DNA from: Dipteris shenzhenensis
Lineage: Eukaryota; Polypodiophyta; Polypodiopsida; Gleicheniales
Assembly: GCA_047967505.1 (NCBI GenBank)
Contig: CM106538.1
Reading direction: 5' to 3' (one strand)
Length of the DNA: 64,000 nucleotides
The notes below the pieces were generated by a model that saw only the letters and a list, made by a program, of their open reading frames with translations, had not been told where the DNA came from and did not search any database. Within the stretch, counting starts at the first letter, position 1, and every line of letters begins with the position of its first letter. Positions 33,470-45,330 of this stretch are shown here, piece by piece. A program made the position numbers and the translations under genes.

Positions 33470-33730
33470 GGCGCGTCTATCAGCGCGTTTACAAACGCGT
33501 TTATATTCGCATCTGTCTGTTCGATATGCGTCTATACGTGCGTCTATCAAAGCGTTTATTTGCGCATCTATTTACGCGTGTATGAGCGCGTCTATACGTG
33601 TGTAAGTCTGATATATAGACGCGCTAATAGACGCGGGTCTCCTGACGCGCAAATAGACGCGCAAATAGACGCGCCCGTAAGTTTTTTATTTAGTTCATGA
33701 AACGCGTCTGTGCGCACGTCTATGGGTGCT
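33470..33730. repeat. Subterminal TAGACGCG array, element 1, gene 2 end
   Basis: Counterpart of 24500-24770. It contains nearly regular units such as CGCAAATAGACGCGCAAATA just before the right terminus of element 1. Confidence 0.9.
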
Positions 33731-33743
33731 TTGTCTTGTTGTG

Positions 33744-33746
33744 TCT
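33744..33746. repeat. Target-site duplication TCT (right)
   Basis: Partner of 21032-21034. Confidence 0.85.
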
Positions 33747-34664
33747 TGATCCAGGATGAATTTGAGGGCGCTCCAAAAAGGAAAAACGCTCAATTTTTTG
33801 TGCTCTATGTGCTCGTCACATCACACATAGATTTTGATGCAAGTATCATACATATTTTAGCATCGGCATCAAATCCACTTCTTGCACACACATAAGCCTC
33901 TGTATTGATGCATCTGTCCTAGCACCTAAAACGAACAAAAGAAACGAAATCTTTTGAAGCTTTTCATCGCTCAAAAATTGGTCTAGATCTAGATCAGAGT
34001 AGATTAGATCATCCTTAGAGGAGAGAACTCCAAAGCATCCAATTAAAGCCGTGTCCAAAAATTCCAAACAGTTCCTACTCGGAGTCCAGTTCCTACGCTC
34101 ACATGCGGTTTTACATCATCACATTTCCTGAAACCCAACCACCATCAGTTCAATGAGCAGACTTCAGAGTTTTCAGAGGAATTGGCTAATTGTTCAGTGG
34201 GCAGATTGTACATTATTTCTTTTTGCGCACACATGCCACCATTGTAAAGCCCTTATTGGTTATTTTCAAGCATTGTGCACATCATTTTGAGCCTTGTAAA
34301 GCCTCCTAGCTATTCCCAGCATCATTTTCTAGAAGCCTTTAATAGATTGGATATATATTATAGTTCTATCTTCATCGACAGTTCACATTTTTCAGTTGAT
34401 ATAGACAGTGTTTTGCAGTTGATTCAGACAGTATTTTTGCACAGGCACTTTGAGTACTATCTTGCACCATGTCTACCACTAGCAACCTAAATTTGGAGAT
34501 AGCTGCTAAATTGGATAATTTAAATTACGGCACATGGAAATACTGAATGGAGACCATTCTTGTACTTCAAGACAAATGGGAGAATGTTAATGGGTCTACA
34601 CCTAGACCATCTAATGGTCCAGCAGCAGCTCCCATGGTTGCCGCAGCACAAGCAGAAGGATCTA

Positions 34665-35124
34665 CACCTGCACCAACAGTGTCTGCACCTACCCTAGATC
34701 CTACCATTGCCCGATCACAGGAAAAATGGGACAAGAAAGACAAATACGCATATCATTTGATCAAACAAAATGTAAAAGATGTCATGCTTGGAGCTACTCA
34801 ACATAGTGAAGACATCCAAAGAAGCATGGGATATGCTCGCAGCTCTTTAGGAGTCCAAGAACACATCCAAGATTCTCATACCAAAAAACCTAACACCTGC
34901 ACCAACAGTGTCTACACCTACCCTAGATCCTACCATTGCCCGGTCACAGGAAAAATGGGACAAGAAAGACAAATACGCATATCATTTGATCAAACAAAAT
35001 GTAAAAGATGTCATGCTTGGAGCTACTCAACACAGTGAAGACATCCAAAGAAGCATGGGATATGCTCGCAGCTCTTTAGGAGTCCAAGAACACATCCACG
35101 ATTCTCATACCAAAAAACCTAATC
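34665..35124 (+). repeat. 230-bp tandem duplication in copia-1 gag
   Basis: The block starting ACCTGCACCAACAGTGTCT at 34665 is repeated from 34895 with very few changes. The 230-bp period shifts the frame. Confidence 0.9.
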
Positions 35125-37670
35125 AACCAGAGTTTCTGCAACAGCAATGAAACTGATCATGCTTACGTACTCAGAATCAAGGATTACAATAATCAACTCG
35201 TAGCAGTAGGAGAGACCATGAATCCCACAGAAATGGTTCAAGTCATCCTAAATGGACTAGGAGAGGGACACGAGAATCTAGTCCAGAGTATTGCCATTCA
35301 ACGGCAAATTCCAAAACTAGAAGAGTTATAGTCAATGTTACTTGGTGAAGAATTCAAGACTCAAGCCATTCAAGCATGCAAAGGTCATTCTAATGATCAA
35401 ACATTCACAGCTTTAGACAAAGGTAAAGGTAGAGGTAGAGGTAGAGGTATAGCATCTCAGAGAAGTGGTCATCATTAGTCAAATCACCATCGTCATTAGC
35501 ATCTACAACGGCATCAACATCAGCATCCAAGAGGAAATCATTCCAATAGAGAAGGATTCAAGGACAAGGGAATGTATCCACCAACATGTCAAACATTCAG
35601 TGCAACTACTCTCATAAGTTTGGACACTCGAAAGAGATTGCCGCAAGAAGCAATACGACCAAGGAAGTCAATCTAGCAACAATCAAGGGAATTTTTATGG
35701 AATAGAAAATCATCATGGTGGACATTCAAGTCACAGTCATTATGCCAATGAACCTCAGAATATGTTTCTTGCAAGTGAGGATATGCAAAAGACTAATACA
35801 ATATATCTTGACATTGATTACAATTCAAAAGGGAAATGCAGTTATCAAGTCGATCAAGCATATCAAGATCCTTGGTACATTGACAGCAATGCATCATCTC
35901 ATATGACAAGGCATCAGGAATGGTTCATAGAGATTTAACCATTAGAAGGACAAAAGAATGTTATCTACACTGCAAATAACACACCAAATCCAATTCAAGG
36001 AAAAGGCATTTTTATATGAACAATTTCACGGGTACATAAAGATTGGTACATAAGGATTGGTGAAAAATGTACTCTATGTTCCAAAGCTCAGCAAGAACCT
36101 CTTGTCAGTTGGTTAAATGACAAAACACAACTACAGAGTCATCTTTGATGGAGATAAATCAAGAGGATATTAGCTAGTAGGAAAATCAATCAAGAAAGGA
36201 TGCTTATTTAGAATGCTAGCTTTACTACCAAATTTACATGCCAGGTCAACTCAAAAGAAACCAATGCCACTTTCCACAATATGCCATAAGAGATATGGAC
36301 ATGTCAATTTCAAAAGCTTGATGCAGTTAAGAAATCAGAATATGGCAATTGGAATTCCAAAACTATAGCTTCGTGGAAAAGTTTGTAAAGCATGTTACTT
36401 TGGTAAACAAAAGAGAACCAATTTTGGCAGAAGCACCTCTCGAGCAAGAGGTATTCTTGATTTTATTCATACATATGTATTGGGTTATGTACAGACCCGC
36501 ATCATCAATGGTTCACTATACTACCTGACTTTCATCGATGACTATACTACCTGACTTTCATCATCAATAACTATAGTAGATATAATTTGTTGGATCTACT
36601 TTTTGAAAGAGAAATCTGAAGTCTTTTCTAGATTTCAAGAATTCAAATCCATGGTTGCAGGTGGAAAGATAAAAGTCATGAAATCAAATAGAGGAGGTAA
36701 ATACATGTCTTTAGCATTCATGAACTTTTGCAAAAGTAATGGCATTCAAAGACAATTCACTTGTGCAGGTACTCCTCAGCAGAATGCAAGATCCAAAAGG
36801 AAGAACGGTACTTTAATAGACAATGCTAGAGCAATGCTTAGTGAGAAGCAACTTCCAAATCAGCATTGGGTAGAAGCCATTGCACTGCAAACTACTTACT
36901 TAATCAGCTTTTGGCTGAACCAATTCAAGGTATGACACCTTATGAAGCATTCACTGAATACAAGCCACGCATTGGGCATCTCTGCATATTTGCTTGCATA
37001 GCATATGCCCACATAGATGACGATCATTGTAGAAAGTTGGATGTGAAGTCACGTAAATGCATCATGGTTAGCTACACTGAAGAAAGCAAAGCGTACAAGT
37101 TGTATAATCCCATCAACCGAAAGGTCATAATCTCGAGAGATGTAATATTTTCAAGATAAAGAATCAGAATGGAAAACATCAAATACACAGGAGATGATCA
37201 CACCGATCACTCAGTCACCTACAGAATTGGTTGATGAAGAAGAGCAACAATTGCCAAAGATGCCCCGAGAAGAGCAATGACAACTCAGACGGTCTACTAG
37301 GGAAAGCTGACCACCAACCAAATTGACATATGCTCAGAAAAGGCAAAGCAGTTCGTATTAAGACTAAAAATTATGCTCTTATGACTACATCATAGCCACA
37401 AAAGAGCTAGTGTACTTCAAAGATACAGTTGAAAAGCCAAAATAGCAAACTCCTATGAATGAAGAAATGGAAGCTTTATACAAAGATAACCCTTGGAAAT
37501 TATGCGACCTTCCACTAGGAAAGAAGGCCATAGCAAACAAATGGGTTTACAAAGTGAAGTACAATCCAGATGGAAGCACTGAAAGATACAAAGCCAAACT
37601 AGTTGCAAATGGATTTGCACAACAATATGGTCAAGACTATGATGAGACTTATGCTCCAATAGCAAAGATG

Positions 37671-38152
37671 GATTCCATACAATTTTTTATATCCCTAGCG
37701 ATATTCAGCAGATGGAATGTTACCAGCTAGATGTTAAGGATGCTTTTCTCAAGGGTTACCTAGATGAAGAAGTCTACATGCGGCAACCAATAGGTTCTGT
37801 TGAACTAGGGAAAGCGCATCAGGTTTTCCATCTCAAGAAAAGTCTTTACAGCTTAAAGAAAGCACCCAGAAGTTGGTACAGCAAAATCGACAAGTATTTT
37901 GCTAATCTAGGATTCCATACAATTTTTTATATCACTAGCGACATTCAGCAGATGGAATGTGTACCAGCTAGATGTCAAGAATGCTTTTCTCAAGGGTTAC
38001 CTAGACAAAGAAGTCTACATGTGGCAACCAGCAGGCTCTGTTAAACTAGGGAAAGTGCATCCGGTTTGCCATCTCAAGAAAAGTCTCTACGGCTTTAAAG
38101 AAAGCACCCAGAAGTTGGTACAGCAAAATCGACAAGTATTTTGCTAATCTAC
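37671..38152 (+). repeat. 240-bp tandem duplication in copia-1 RT
   Basis: GATTCCATACAATTTTTTAT begins at 37671 and again at 37911. Both units encode QLDVKxAFLKGYLDxEVYM and the KKSLY block. One extra base in the second copy (GAATGTGTACC for GAATGTTACC) restores a different frame. Confidence 0.9.
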
Positions 38153-39266
38153 GATACATGAAGTCCAATGCAAATCATACTCTCTACTACAAAGTTCAAG
38201 GGAAAGATATAATTGTTGCACTTTTGTATGTAGATGATCTGGTTGTGATAAGAAGCAATGATAACTTCATTAGCAAGCTTAAACAAGACTTATCTGCAAA
38301 GTTTGATGTGAAAGATCTTGGACTTATGCATTATTGTCTTGGAATTGAGTTCTGGAGAGACTCAAACAGCACCTTCATGAGCCAGCAAAAATATGTGGAT
38401 AGTCTCCTGAAGAAGTTTCATATGGCAAATTGCAAGATTGTAGTCACTCCCATGGAACGGAGTTTGAAACTTACTAAGATAGCGTACAGTCAATGACAAG
38501 TACTATCGGTAGCTCATCGGGTCTCTTATATATCTGACTATCACAAGGCCAAATATTTGCTATGCAGTAAGCTCACAAGCACAGTTTATGGCAAATCCAA
38601 AATAGTCTCACTGGAATGCAGCTAAGAGAGTCTTGAGATACATTAGAGGTACACAACAGTTTCAAATAGAATACAGAGGAAGTCATCCAAGGTTGCATGG
38701 ATACTGTGATAGTGACTATGCTAGAGATCTTGAGTCCATAATATCCATACAAGGATATGCATTTTTCCTTGGTCAAGGTGCTATATCATGGTTGTCAATT
38801 ACCATTTCTTTGTCTTCAATAGAAGCAAAATATAGGGCACTCACAACAAGCGCATGTGAGGCTATATGAATCAGAAGACTATTGTTAGAAACAGATTACT
38901 TTGATGAGACAAAGCCAACAACAATATACTGTGATAATTAATCGGCTCAAGCATTAGCCAAGAATCTAGTATATCCCTCTAGGACAGAGCACATTGATGT
39001 CAGAGAGCACTTCATCAGATAAAGAGTGTTACTTGGTGACATCACATTACAACATCATGCTAGCAAGGAAAATGTTGTAGATATTTTTACCAAACCACTT
39101 GGCAAAGAGCTTTTTGAGAAGCACCAACAAGCTCTTGGTTTGATGTAGAGGAAGAACATTCCCATTAAGGGGGTGTGATCGAATCTAATGCTCAGTCCTT
39201 CTTCGATTCCCTAGAATCATCATCTTGAGGGTAGGCCTACTTCATGATGTTGATCTTGAGGGAAGG

Positions 39267-39493
39267 TGTTGAGGATTCATCTCAACATCATGTTCAATAT
39301 GTGGATAGCATTAACCCAAAAGAATGCTAAAAGGAAAAGGGTTGGAAACCCTAACCCTAACCCTAAAGGGGTTTGTATATATTCATCATTTTCATAAATA
39401 TCTAGTGTACAGCTAGTCATTTGTGGTGTGCTCTCTAGCTTTTCCCTCTCTCCCATTTCCACTCTTCTCCTCTTCTCTCTCCATATTTGTTCA
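39267..39493 (+). repeat. copia-1 3' LTR
   Basis: Begins TGTTGAGGATTC after a purine-rich tract (TTGAGGGAAGG) and ends CCATATTTGTTCA, giving the TG...CA ends of an LTR. 227 bp. It contains CCCTAACCCTAACCCTAAA (telobox-like) near 39350. It matches both copia-2 LTRs in reverse complement. Confidence 0.88.
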
Positions 39494-40375
39494 GATGGGA
39501 AACAAGAAGTACAATAAAAACTTCACATAAACTTACCAATTGTAATCTTTGGAGTGCAGGAAACCAAGCTTGAGTATCCCTGCCTAGCATAAGTGTTGAT
39601 ACAACGAAGAGGATTGAGGGGATGGAGAACTAGATGGAGAGGATGGAGTGTGAGGAAGAGGTAGTCTGTTTACCTAAATGGGAGGAGAGTAAAGAATAAA
39701 AAAAGGCACCACAATGTTGTAGCAATTAACTAACCTATTTAGAAAATTAACATTAAAAATACCATTGACATAAGCGTGAATTTTTTTTCTCAAAGATGTT
39801 TTGATAGTTTTATAAATAGTATTACCAACAATTTATCTAGGCCATATTGAAAACTATATATAAGGTTATGTCTATGCTTAGGATATTAAAAAATCATTTA
39901 TTTAACTCATTACGCCATCCTAAAAGCTTATTCTATATATAAAAATTTGATGAATGTGTAATATAATGCTAGTACTAAAGGATTTTGGATGGCTAAATGA
40001 ACTCCAATGGTGGTAAGGCATTGCATGGGATACTATTTGTGTATGGTAGTATTTATGTTGAAAATTAGCCTATGAGATCTTGAAGAGTGGCCTATGATCC
40101 AAAAGCTTAGTACATTCTATGTTCTTACTCCACAAAAAAATGTTGGGATAAAATGAAAAATGTCACATGGAACCATAGGATAATAAATTTCATGGTTCTA
40201 AATAGTCTCTAAAATCAATTGGTCCTTGTAGGTATTTTAACGATGGAAAGTATAAAAGATTTCACTTTCCATGCTCTAATTTGATTTGTTAGCCCACTGT
40301 ACATCAGAACCTATTGTGAAAGTAGTTCCGAATGAACACTAACTTTTCTTCCTCTCCTTCAAAGGCGAGGTTGAT
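39494..40375. other. AT-rich spacer, no gene
   Basis: Between the copia-1 3' LTR and the gypsy-3 remnant. No coding family or structured repeat was recognised. Confidence 0.5.
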
Positions 40376-40446
40376 TGTTTAGATTTTGGCTGAGCCGTCA
40401 TATACTAGAGTCTCACCAATGCTATCACTTTCTTGTACTTTTGACT

Positions 40447-41975
40447 CCTGTAGTGGTCGTGGCATTGCTATGGTGGCACTACCACTTGTATTGTTCTTGA
40501 CGTAATTTGGTACTTCATGGATATCCACCTCTGATTGTTTTGAATTAGTTGAACAAATGGTATCATCATTGAGGGCCTTATTATCATCATCAATCCTTTT
40601 AGTACCTTGGGGCATTTCTTTTACTGTGGTGTCAGGATCGCTCTTCATTCAACCATGCGGTTTGAATTTCTGAAACTTTTTACATTGGGATTGTGGAGTT
40701 ACTTTTCCACTAGAAAAGTATTTTCAAGTAATGGTTCATCTATTTTACATGCTTCTTCAAGACCTTATCGGTCCCATTCAAGTTTAGGAGGCTCAGCTGT
40801 TGGTGGTACTGGCTTGGTGAGGTATAGCTCCACATTCCTTTGTTGCACTCTTTCAGACTCATTGTAATGCTCAACCTTGGCTTTGCGTCAATTCCCACAA
40901 TCATTGTTGAAGACATGGTCTTCCAATTGAGCATTTGTAACCTTTAGCCCATTGGCACTTTGTTGGATTTAGGGAGATGCCATGCTCCTTGCATTTAATG
41001 AGAAATGCTTCAAGGCACTATAGGTGGTCTTGCTTGTTGGAATGGATGCACGAGTCATCCAAGAAGAACTGAAGAAACTTATTGAGCAAAGACTTGAAGG
41101 TGGTAAACATGACTCTTGGAATGTGGCAAGGGCCTTGCATAATCCGAATAGCATGACTCTATAGGCAAAGATTCCCCATTGTGTTGCAAATGGTATTTTA
41201 GATTGATCTTTAGGATCTATTTGCATATAGCCACTAAATGCATCTAAGAAGTTGTATATTTCTTATCCTACCACCTTTTCTAATACTATTTCTATTAGGG
41301 GCAAGGGATAGTGAGCCCTGATGGTAGCAGTATTCACATTCTTTAAGTTCACACATATTCAAAGTGAGCCCTGATGGTAGCAGTTTTCACATTCTTTAAG
41401 TTCACACATATCTGTAGCTTCTTGTTACCTTTAGGCACAATCATGATGGGAGAATCCCAATCGGTGTGCTCTATCTCATAGATGAATCCTACATCCAAGA
41501 GCTTCTCTAGTTCATCATACACCATGGTGCCATACTTTTGTAGTAGTTGTGGCATTGCTATGGGGGCACTACCACTTGTATAGTTCTTGACGTAATCCGT
41601 ACGTCATGGATATCCACCTCTAATTGTTTTGCATTAGTTGAACACATGGTATCATCATTGAGGGCCTTATTATCATCATCAATCCATTATAGTACCTTGG
41701 GGCATTTGTTTTGCTATAGTGTCAGGGTCGCTCTTCATTCAACCATGCGGTTTGAATTTTTGAAACTTTTACATTGGGATTGTGGGGTTATTTTTCCACT
41801 GGCAAAGTATTCCCAAGTAATGGTTTATCTGTTGTGCATGCTCCTTCAAGACCTTCTGGGTCCCATTCAAGTTTAGGAGGCTCAGCTGTTGGTGGTACTA
41901 GCTTAATGAGGTACACCTCCACAATCCTTTGTTGCACTCTTTCAGACTCATTGTAATGCTCAACCTTGACTTTGC
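40447..41975. repeat. Duplicated spacer block (about 1.09 kb offset) in gypsy-3
   Basis: The block from about 40450 to 40895 recurs from about 41540 to 41985 (GGCATTGCTA at 40461 and 41551). The copies differ by scattered substitutions and short indels. The left copy also lacks about 75 bases of the stretch that follows. The two blocks bracket the RT fragments, so the duplication unit included them or they were inserted between. Confidence 0.85.
41311..41412. repeat. 53-bp tandem duplication in gypsy-3 RT
   Basis: GTGAGCCCTGATGGTAGCAG starts at 41311 and at 41364. The second copy is followed directly by the normal continuation of the RT sequence. Confidence 0.88.
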
Positions 41976-43101
41976 GTCAATTCCCACCTTCAATTTTCTT
42001 TCGGGATCTCCTGCTACTATGTAACTTTGGAGGTTCAACTTTGGTTAGCTCAACAACCATGAGGGCATGTAGGATGGCTAAATCATTATTGAAGACATGG
42101 TCTTCCAATTGAGCATTTTCAACCTCTGTCTCAAGGTCCCATGGTCCGTCGGATTCGACTACACAAATATTACACCATAGCCTTGGAGGTGGATTTGATT
42201 GTGCATTGATCCTAGACCCCAAGGCGGGGCATTCACTTGCCCTATTGTTTGCCATGCAATGCAAGCACCATACATTTTTGCACCGTGGGTATGTTGGGGG
42301 TTGCGGTTGAGATACCTAAAGCTTTTGCTCCATTGCTTGCATTATTTCATCTTTTAGCTTCATGGTCATGGCCAAGAAGCGACCTTCATCAAATGTTTCT
42401 ACAGTTGATTTAGATTTGCCTTTTTCTTGAGTGTCTGTCTTTACTGTTATCACTGTCAAAGTCTGAATAGGTCATGCCATCTTCAATGTCCACTGTTGTC
42501 GTCGCATGAGCAACACTGAACGTCTCATAATTGCTTATCTTCTTCATTTATTTGCAAATCTTCTTTTCTAGACTGGCAATGAGCTATGCCATTAGGTATT
42601 TGTCATTTGGGTGTGGCTTGCATTTGGCAATCAAGCACTTCATTTGGCCCAGATATGTGCGGGCTTCTTCTCTACGGCCTTGTTTGATCTTGCCCAGTTG
42701 GAGAGCTAGGTCATCTTAAAGGTGTTCCATTTGGAATCGCCACTTCAATTGGCTTGAAAGGAGGGCCCATGTGGCACATTCCTTGACAAGAATATCTAAG
42801 TACCATTTGGAGGCTTTGTCCATCAATACCATAGGGAACCATGTGGCTATTGTCTCATTAGACAACCTCCTGCTCTACCTATGGCATCAAAGAGTTGAAG
42901 GGACCTCTTTGGATCACCCTGTCCATTGTACTTTGGAATTTCAAGCTTTCCGAGGGGTCTTCTTCCATTGTTGTTGAAGTTTGGGTGATTGAAGAAGTTA
43001 TTTTCATCGTTGTCCAAGTTAAGGTCATCATCATTACGATGAATATTTTCCATGTTGGGGATTGGAGGAGGATAAGGGTTTTGATTAATTAGAGGAGGCA
43101 T

Positions 43102-44146
43102 ATTCGGTGAGGATGGTTGTAGATAACGGACGGATTGTAGTTGGATGCACCCTTGCCGAGTGGTTGATTGAGTGTGTCCTCCTTTGGTCCAAAATTTAAA
43201 TTGTGTGCATTATGGGTGTTAGAGATGTGTTAGTATTTTGGCAAATGTTGTGCTAGAAAATGTGCCTGGGATTGTCCCCCTTGAGAGTGGGAATCTACCA
43301 GTGCAAATGGATCATCAATCGGAGGTCACGAGTAAATGTTATGAGCGAATTAGTGCAAAAATTAGCCCACATGGGAGTGCAAATCAACGAGTGCTAGAGA
43401 TGCCAAAATGGTATGTAATGGGGGGTCAAGGGGGCTATAGGGTGGTAGAGGAGGGGAAGTGGCGGGAAGAAAAAGGGGGGATGGTGTTGGTGGAGAGGGA
43501 GGCGATGATAGAAAACTTGACAAAATTTGAAAGGGAGGGGAAGATGAAAACCTACAACACTTTCCAAAATCTTTGTTGATTTAATGGGATTGTTGAGGGT
43601 GACAATGGGGTGGATGGCTAGGTCATCACAGTGAGAAGGGCTTGAAGCAAACCCGACTATGAGGATGGGAGTAGGATGGTGTTAGATGGAAAGGGAGTAG
43701 GGTCTTGCATGGGGCTCAGAATTTGGAAGAGGATGGAGGCTAGATGTGGAAGAAGAAGAGTGAGAGCATGGAGATGGTTTTTATAGGAATAGAGGTGGGA
43801 GGGGTTTAGCGTTAGGGTTAAACCCTAGAACCTTCCCATGCCCATAACCTTCCATAGTTATCTCGGATCACTTTTATGTAAAAAGGAGAAATGTTCAAAA
43901 TTTTGAGCTGCACACGGTGATGTCAATTAGATGTCTTAATTTGTTCTTTAAGTGCTATTTTTTTTAAAGAAATATAAAATTTATTAAGCTACTAACTAAA
44001 GGTTTCTGCTTGGGATTCTTATTTTTTGCTAGAGTTGGAAAAATAATTTACTCTCCTAGCCCTTGAGTGATATGTCCGAGATAGTTCATGGTGGTTTGTT
44101 TTTCAGATTAACTTGTTATGTCTACTTTTTACTTAAGATGCTAGTC
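43102..44146 (-). other. Presumed leader of gypsy-3
   Basis: About 1 kb between the gypsy-3 gag start and the primer-site-like sequence. No gene was recognised. The short + strand frame at 43238-43579 has no family signature. Confidence 0.4.
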
Positions 44147-44165
44147 TCCCCAGCAACAGCGCCCA
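44147..44165 (-). promoter_or_regulatory. Primer-binding-site-like sequence (tRNA-Asp type)
   Basis: On the minus strand the sequence reads TGGGCGCTGTTGCTGGGGA, close to the TGGCGCCGTTGCCGGGGA type used by several plant gypsy elements. Its place about 1 kb upstream of the gypsy-3 gag on the same strand supports the reading. The LTR itself would lie to the right. Confidence 0.55.
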
Positions 44166-45330
44166 ATTTTGGCTATATCCCACAACTTCCACAAGATGAT
44201 CAAGGTGTGCAATTTTGAGGCTTTTTGTCACCTACTGATATATCAGTGTCATTGTTGTTCTAGTATACGTGTAGCTTAGGACCTTGGGTTGTATTCTAGT
44301 GAGAGACATAGGCTCAAGTGTGGGAAGAAAACATTGCACATGCTTGTGTGAAAGGAACACTGATCAACATGGTTGGGGTAATGATGACTTTCACTCCATT
44401 GGGGGCTTCAAGGTTTAGAAAAAGTTTTAGGGTTCAGAAGGAGGTTTAAGGTTGAGAAGGAGTTTCAGGCTTCAAAAGGGGCTTCATGGTTAGAAGGAGT
44501 TTCAAGGTCCAAAAGGAGGTTCTAGGGTTTGGAAACGGTTTCGGGTTCAGAAGGAGGTGCAAGGTCTTAGTTTAGAAGGGGGATCTAGGGTTTAGAGAGT
44601 AAAGTACATGGTGGAGAACTTGTCTCCCTCATAGGTCTTGGAGGTCAAGGGTTGAGGAACTACTCTAAGAGGGTAAGGGCTTAGGGGAAGCATAGGAGTC
44701 ATAAAGAAAGAAGGTGTAAGAGCATGGGAATGGGAGAAAGAGAGGAGAAGGAAGGAGGAGAGGGAGAGGAGGAGTTGTAAGGTTGGAGAAGAGGGGACTA
44801 GGAGACAAGGTCAGGACATGCTTTTGGATGTGGAGTGCCACTTGGAGACAATTGCATAGAACACCAAAATAGAACTCAACACAATGCCCCAGAAAGTGTG
44901 GGATTCATTCCATCATGGGGTATTTATAAAAGTTGGAGAGCTTCTCTCTCTGCATGTAGAAATTGTAAGACTTTTCTCTCTCTACATGCAGAACTTGCAT
45001 CTAGGATGCACACGCATTTAGAACATGCATGTAGGAACTCCAACTGCATGTAGAACTTGCATGTAGAACATGCATGTAAGAGTTGCATGTAGGACTTGCA
45101 TGTAGGAAATTCATATAGGAATTGCATGTAGAAACTACATGTAGGAATTGTATGTAGAACTTTTATGTAGGACATGCATGTAGGAGTTGCATGTAGGACT
45201 TGCATGTAGGAACTGCATGTAAAAATTGCATGTAGGAATCATATGTAGAACTTGCATGTAGGACATGCATGTAGGACTTGCATGTAGAACATGTATGTTG
45301 GATTCCTAAGAGAGATTGTTCCTAGCCTTA
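44166..45330. other. Possible gypsy-3 5' LTR region with internal repeats
   Basis: If the primer site is real, the LTR extends rightward from about 44166. No terminal TG/CA pair or second LTR could be matched. Bases 44390-44600 are a degenerate repeat of TTCAGAAGGAGGTT-like units with a period near 20. A minisatellite fills 45000-45300. No gene was recognised. Confidence 0.4.
45000..45300. repeat. GCATGTAGGA minisatellite
   Basis: About 20 imperfect units of TTGCATGTAGGAAC (period about 15) follow each other. Single-base changes and small spacing changes are common. Minus-strand translation gives a periodic His/Thr/Cys-rich artefact, not a protein. Confidence 0.9.

Larger units (their letters stand above)
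21035..33743. mobile_element. CACTA-like element 1 (outer host of element 2)
   Basis: The left terminus CACAACAACACAAAGCAAC starts at 21035. The right terminus, on the minus strand, begins CACAACAAGACAAAGCACCC and ends the element at 33743. The flanking trinucleotide TCT at 21032-21034 and 33744-33746 is a 3-bp target duplication, as expected for En/Spm. Without the inserted element 2 the unit is about 5.2 kb. It holds a divergent pair: gene 1 (tnp2-type, minus) internally deleted, and gene 2 (TNPA-like, plus) split by the insertion. It therefore cannot mobilise itself, but its ends are intact and could respond to transposase supplied in trans. Confidence 0.93.
34471..39150 (+). pseudogene. 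copia-1 gag-pol
   Basis: Domains follow the copia order gag-PR-IN-RT-RH. Gag starts MSTTSNLNLEIAAKLDNLNY and contains a 230-bp tandem duplication. The protease region (about 35875) reads WYIDSNASSHM, where the usual DSGAS motif is changed. The integrase core (36520-37160) has VMKSNRGGKYMS and AGTPQQNARSKRKN; the Asp of the usual SDNGGE and the Glu of VERKN are both changed. Its C-terminal part reads YKLYNPINRKVIISRDVIF. Reverse transcriptase (37450-38500) has WVYKVKYNPDGSTERYKAK, a 240-bp duplicated block and LLYVDDLVVI. RNase H (38630-39130) has LHGYCDSDYARD and STKPLGKELF-like residues near the end. Numerous stops and frameshifts make it non-functional. Confidence 0.9.
33915..39493 (+). mobile_element. 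copia-1: Ty1/copia element lacking its 5' LTR
   Basis: Homologous along its length to copia-2 (opposite strand, 51391-56520). The leader is recognisable from about 33915, gag from 34471, pol to about 39150, and the 3' LTR is 39267-39493. The first part of the leader and the 5' LTR are missing. The CACTA element 1 ends about 170 bases before the recognisable leader, but the sequence left of element 1 is not copia, so that insertion alone does not explain the loss. Confidence 0.88.
40376..43101 (-). pseudogene. gypsy-3: rearranged relative of gypsy-2
   Basis: Read right to left: Gag N-terminus (NNNGRRPLGKLEIPKYNGQG at about 42970, nearly the same as gypsy-2); zinc-knuckle remnants (HCMANNRASECPALG, about 42250; WCNIC); then a jump into the spacer normally found after the protease (VFNNDLAILHALMVVEL). 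About 1.8 kb of gag-PR is missing relative to gypsy-2. Reverse-transcriptase pieces follow at 41555-41349 (YEIEHTDWDSPIMIVPKGNK) and 41226-40969 (FATQWGIFAYRVMLFGL). Then the spacer block appears a second time (40934-40376). There is no YVDD box, RNase H or integrase. Frames are broken throughout. Confidence 0.82.

Noticed and set aside
21055-33730. CRISPR-like interpretation of the regularly spaced TAGACGCG motif
   Set aside because: Units are short, degenerate, in both orientations, with 2-8 base spacers, and lie in a plant transposon.
21035-33743. A single giant palindrome or assembly inversion
   Set aside because: The order of blocks and the two different, exact 3-bp target duplications are explained by one element inserted in another; the copies also differ by a 2.4-kb deletion and many substitutions.
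33747-33915. Insertion of CACTA element 1 into the copia-1 leader
   Set aside because: The sequence left of 21035 is not copia leader or LTR, so the simple insertion model does not restore copia-1.
44924-45205. 93-codon Cys/His-rich minus-strand frame as a zinc-binding protein
   Set aside because: It is a translation of the 15-base minisatellite; the periodic Cys and His follow from the DNA repeat.
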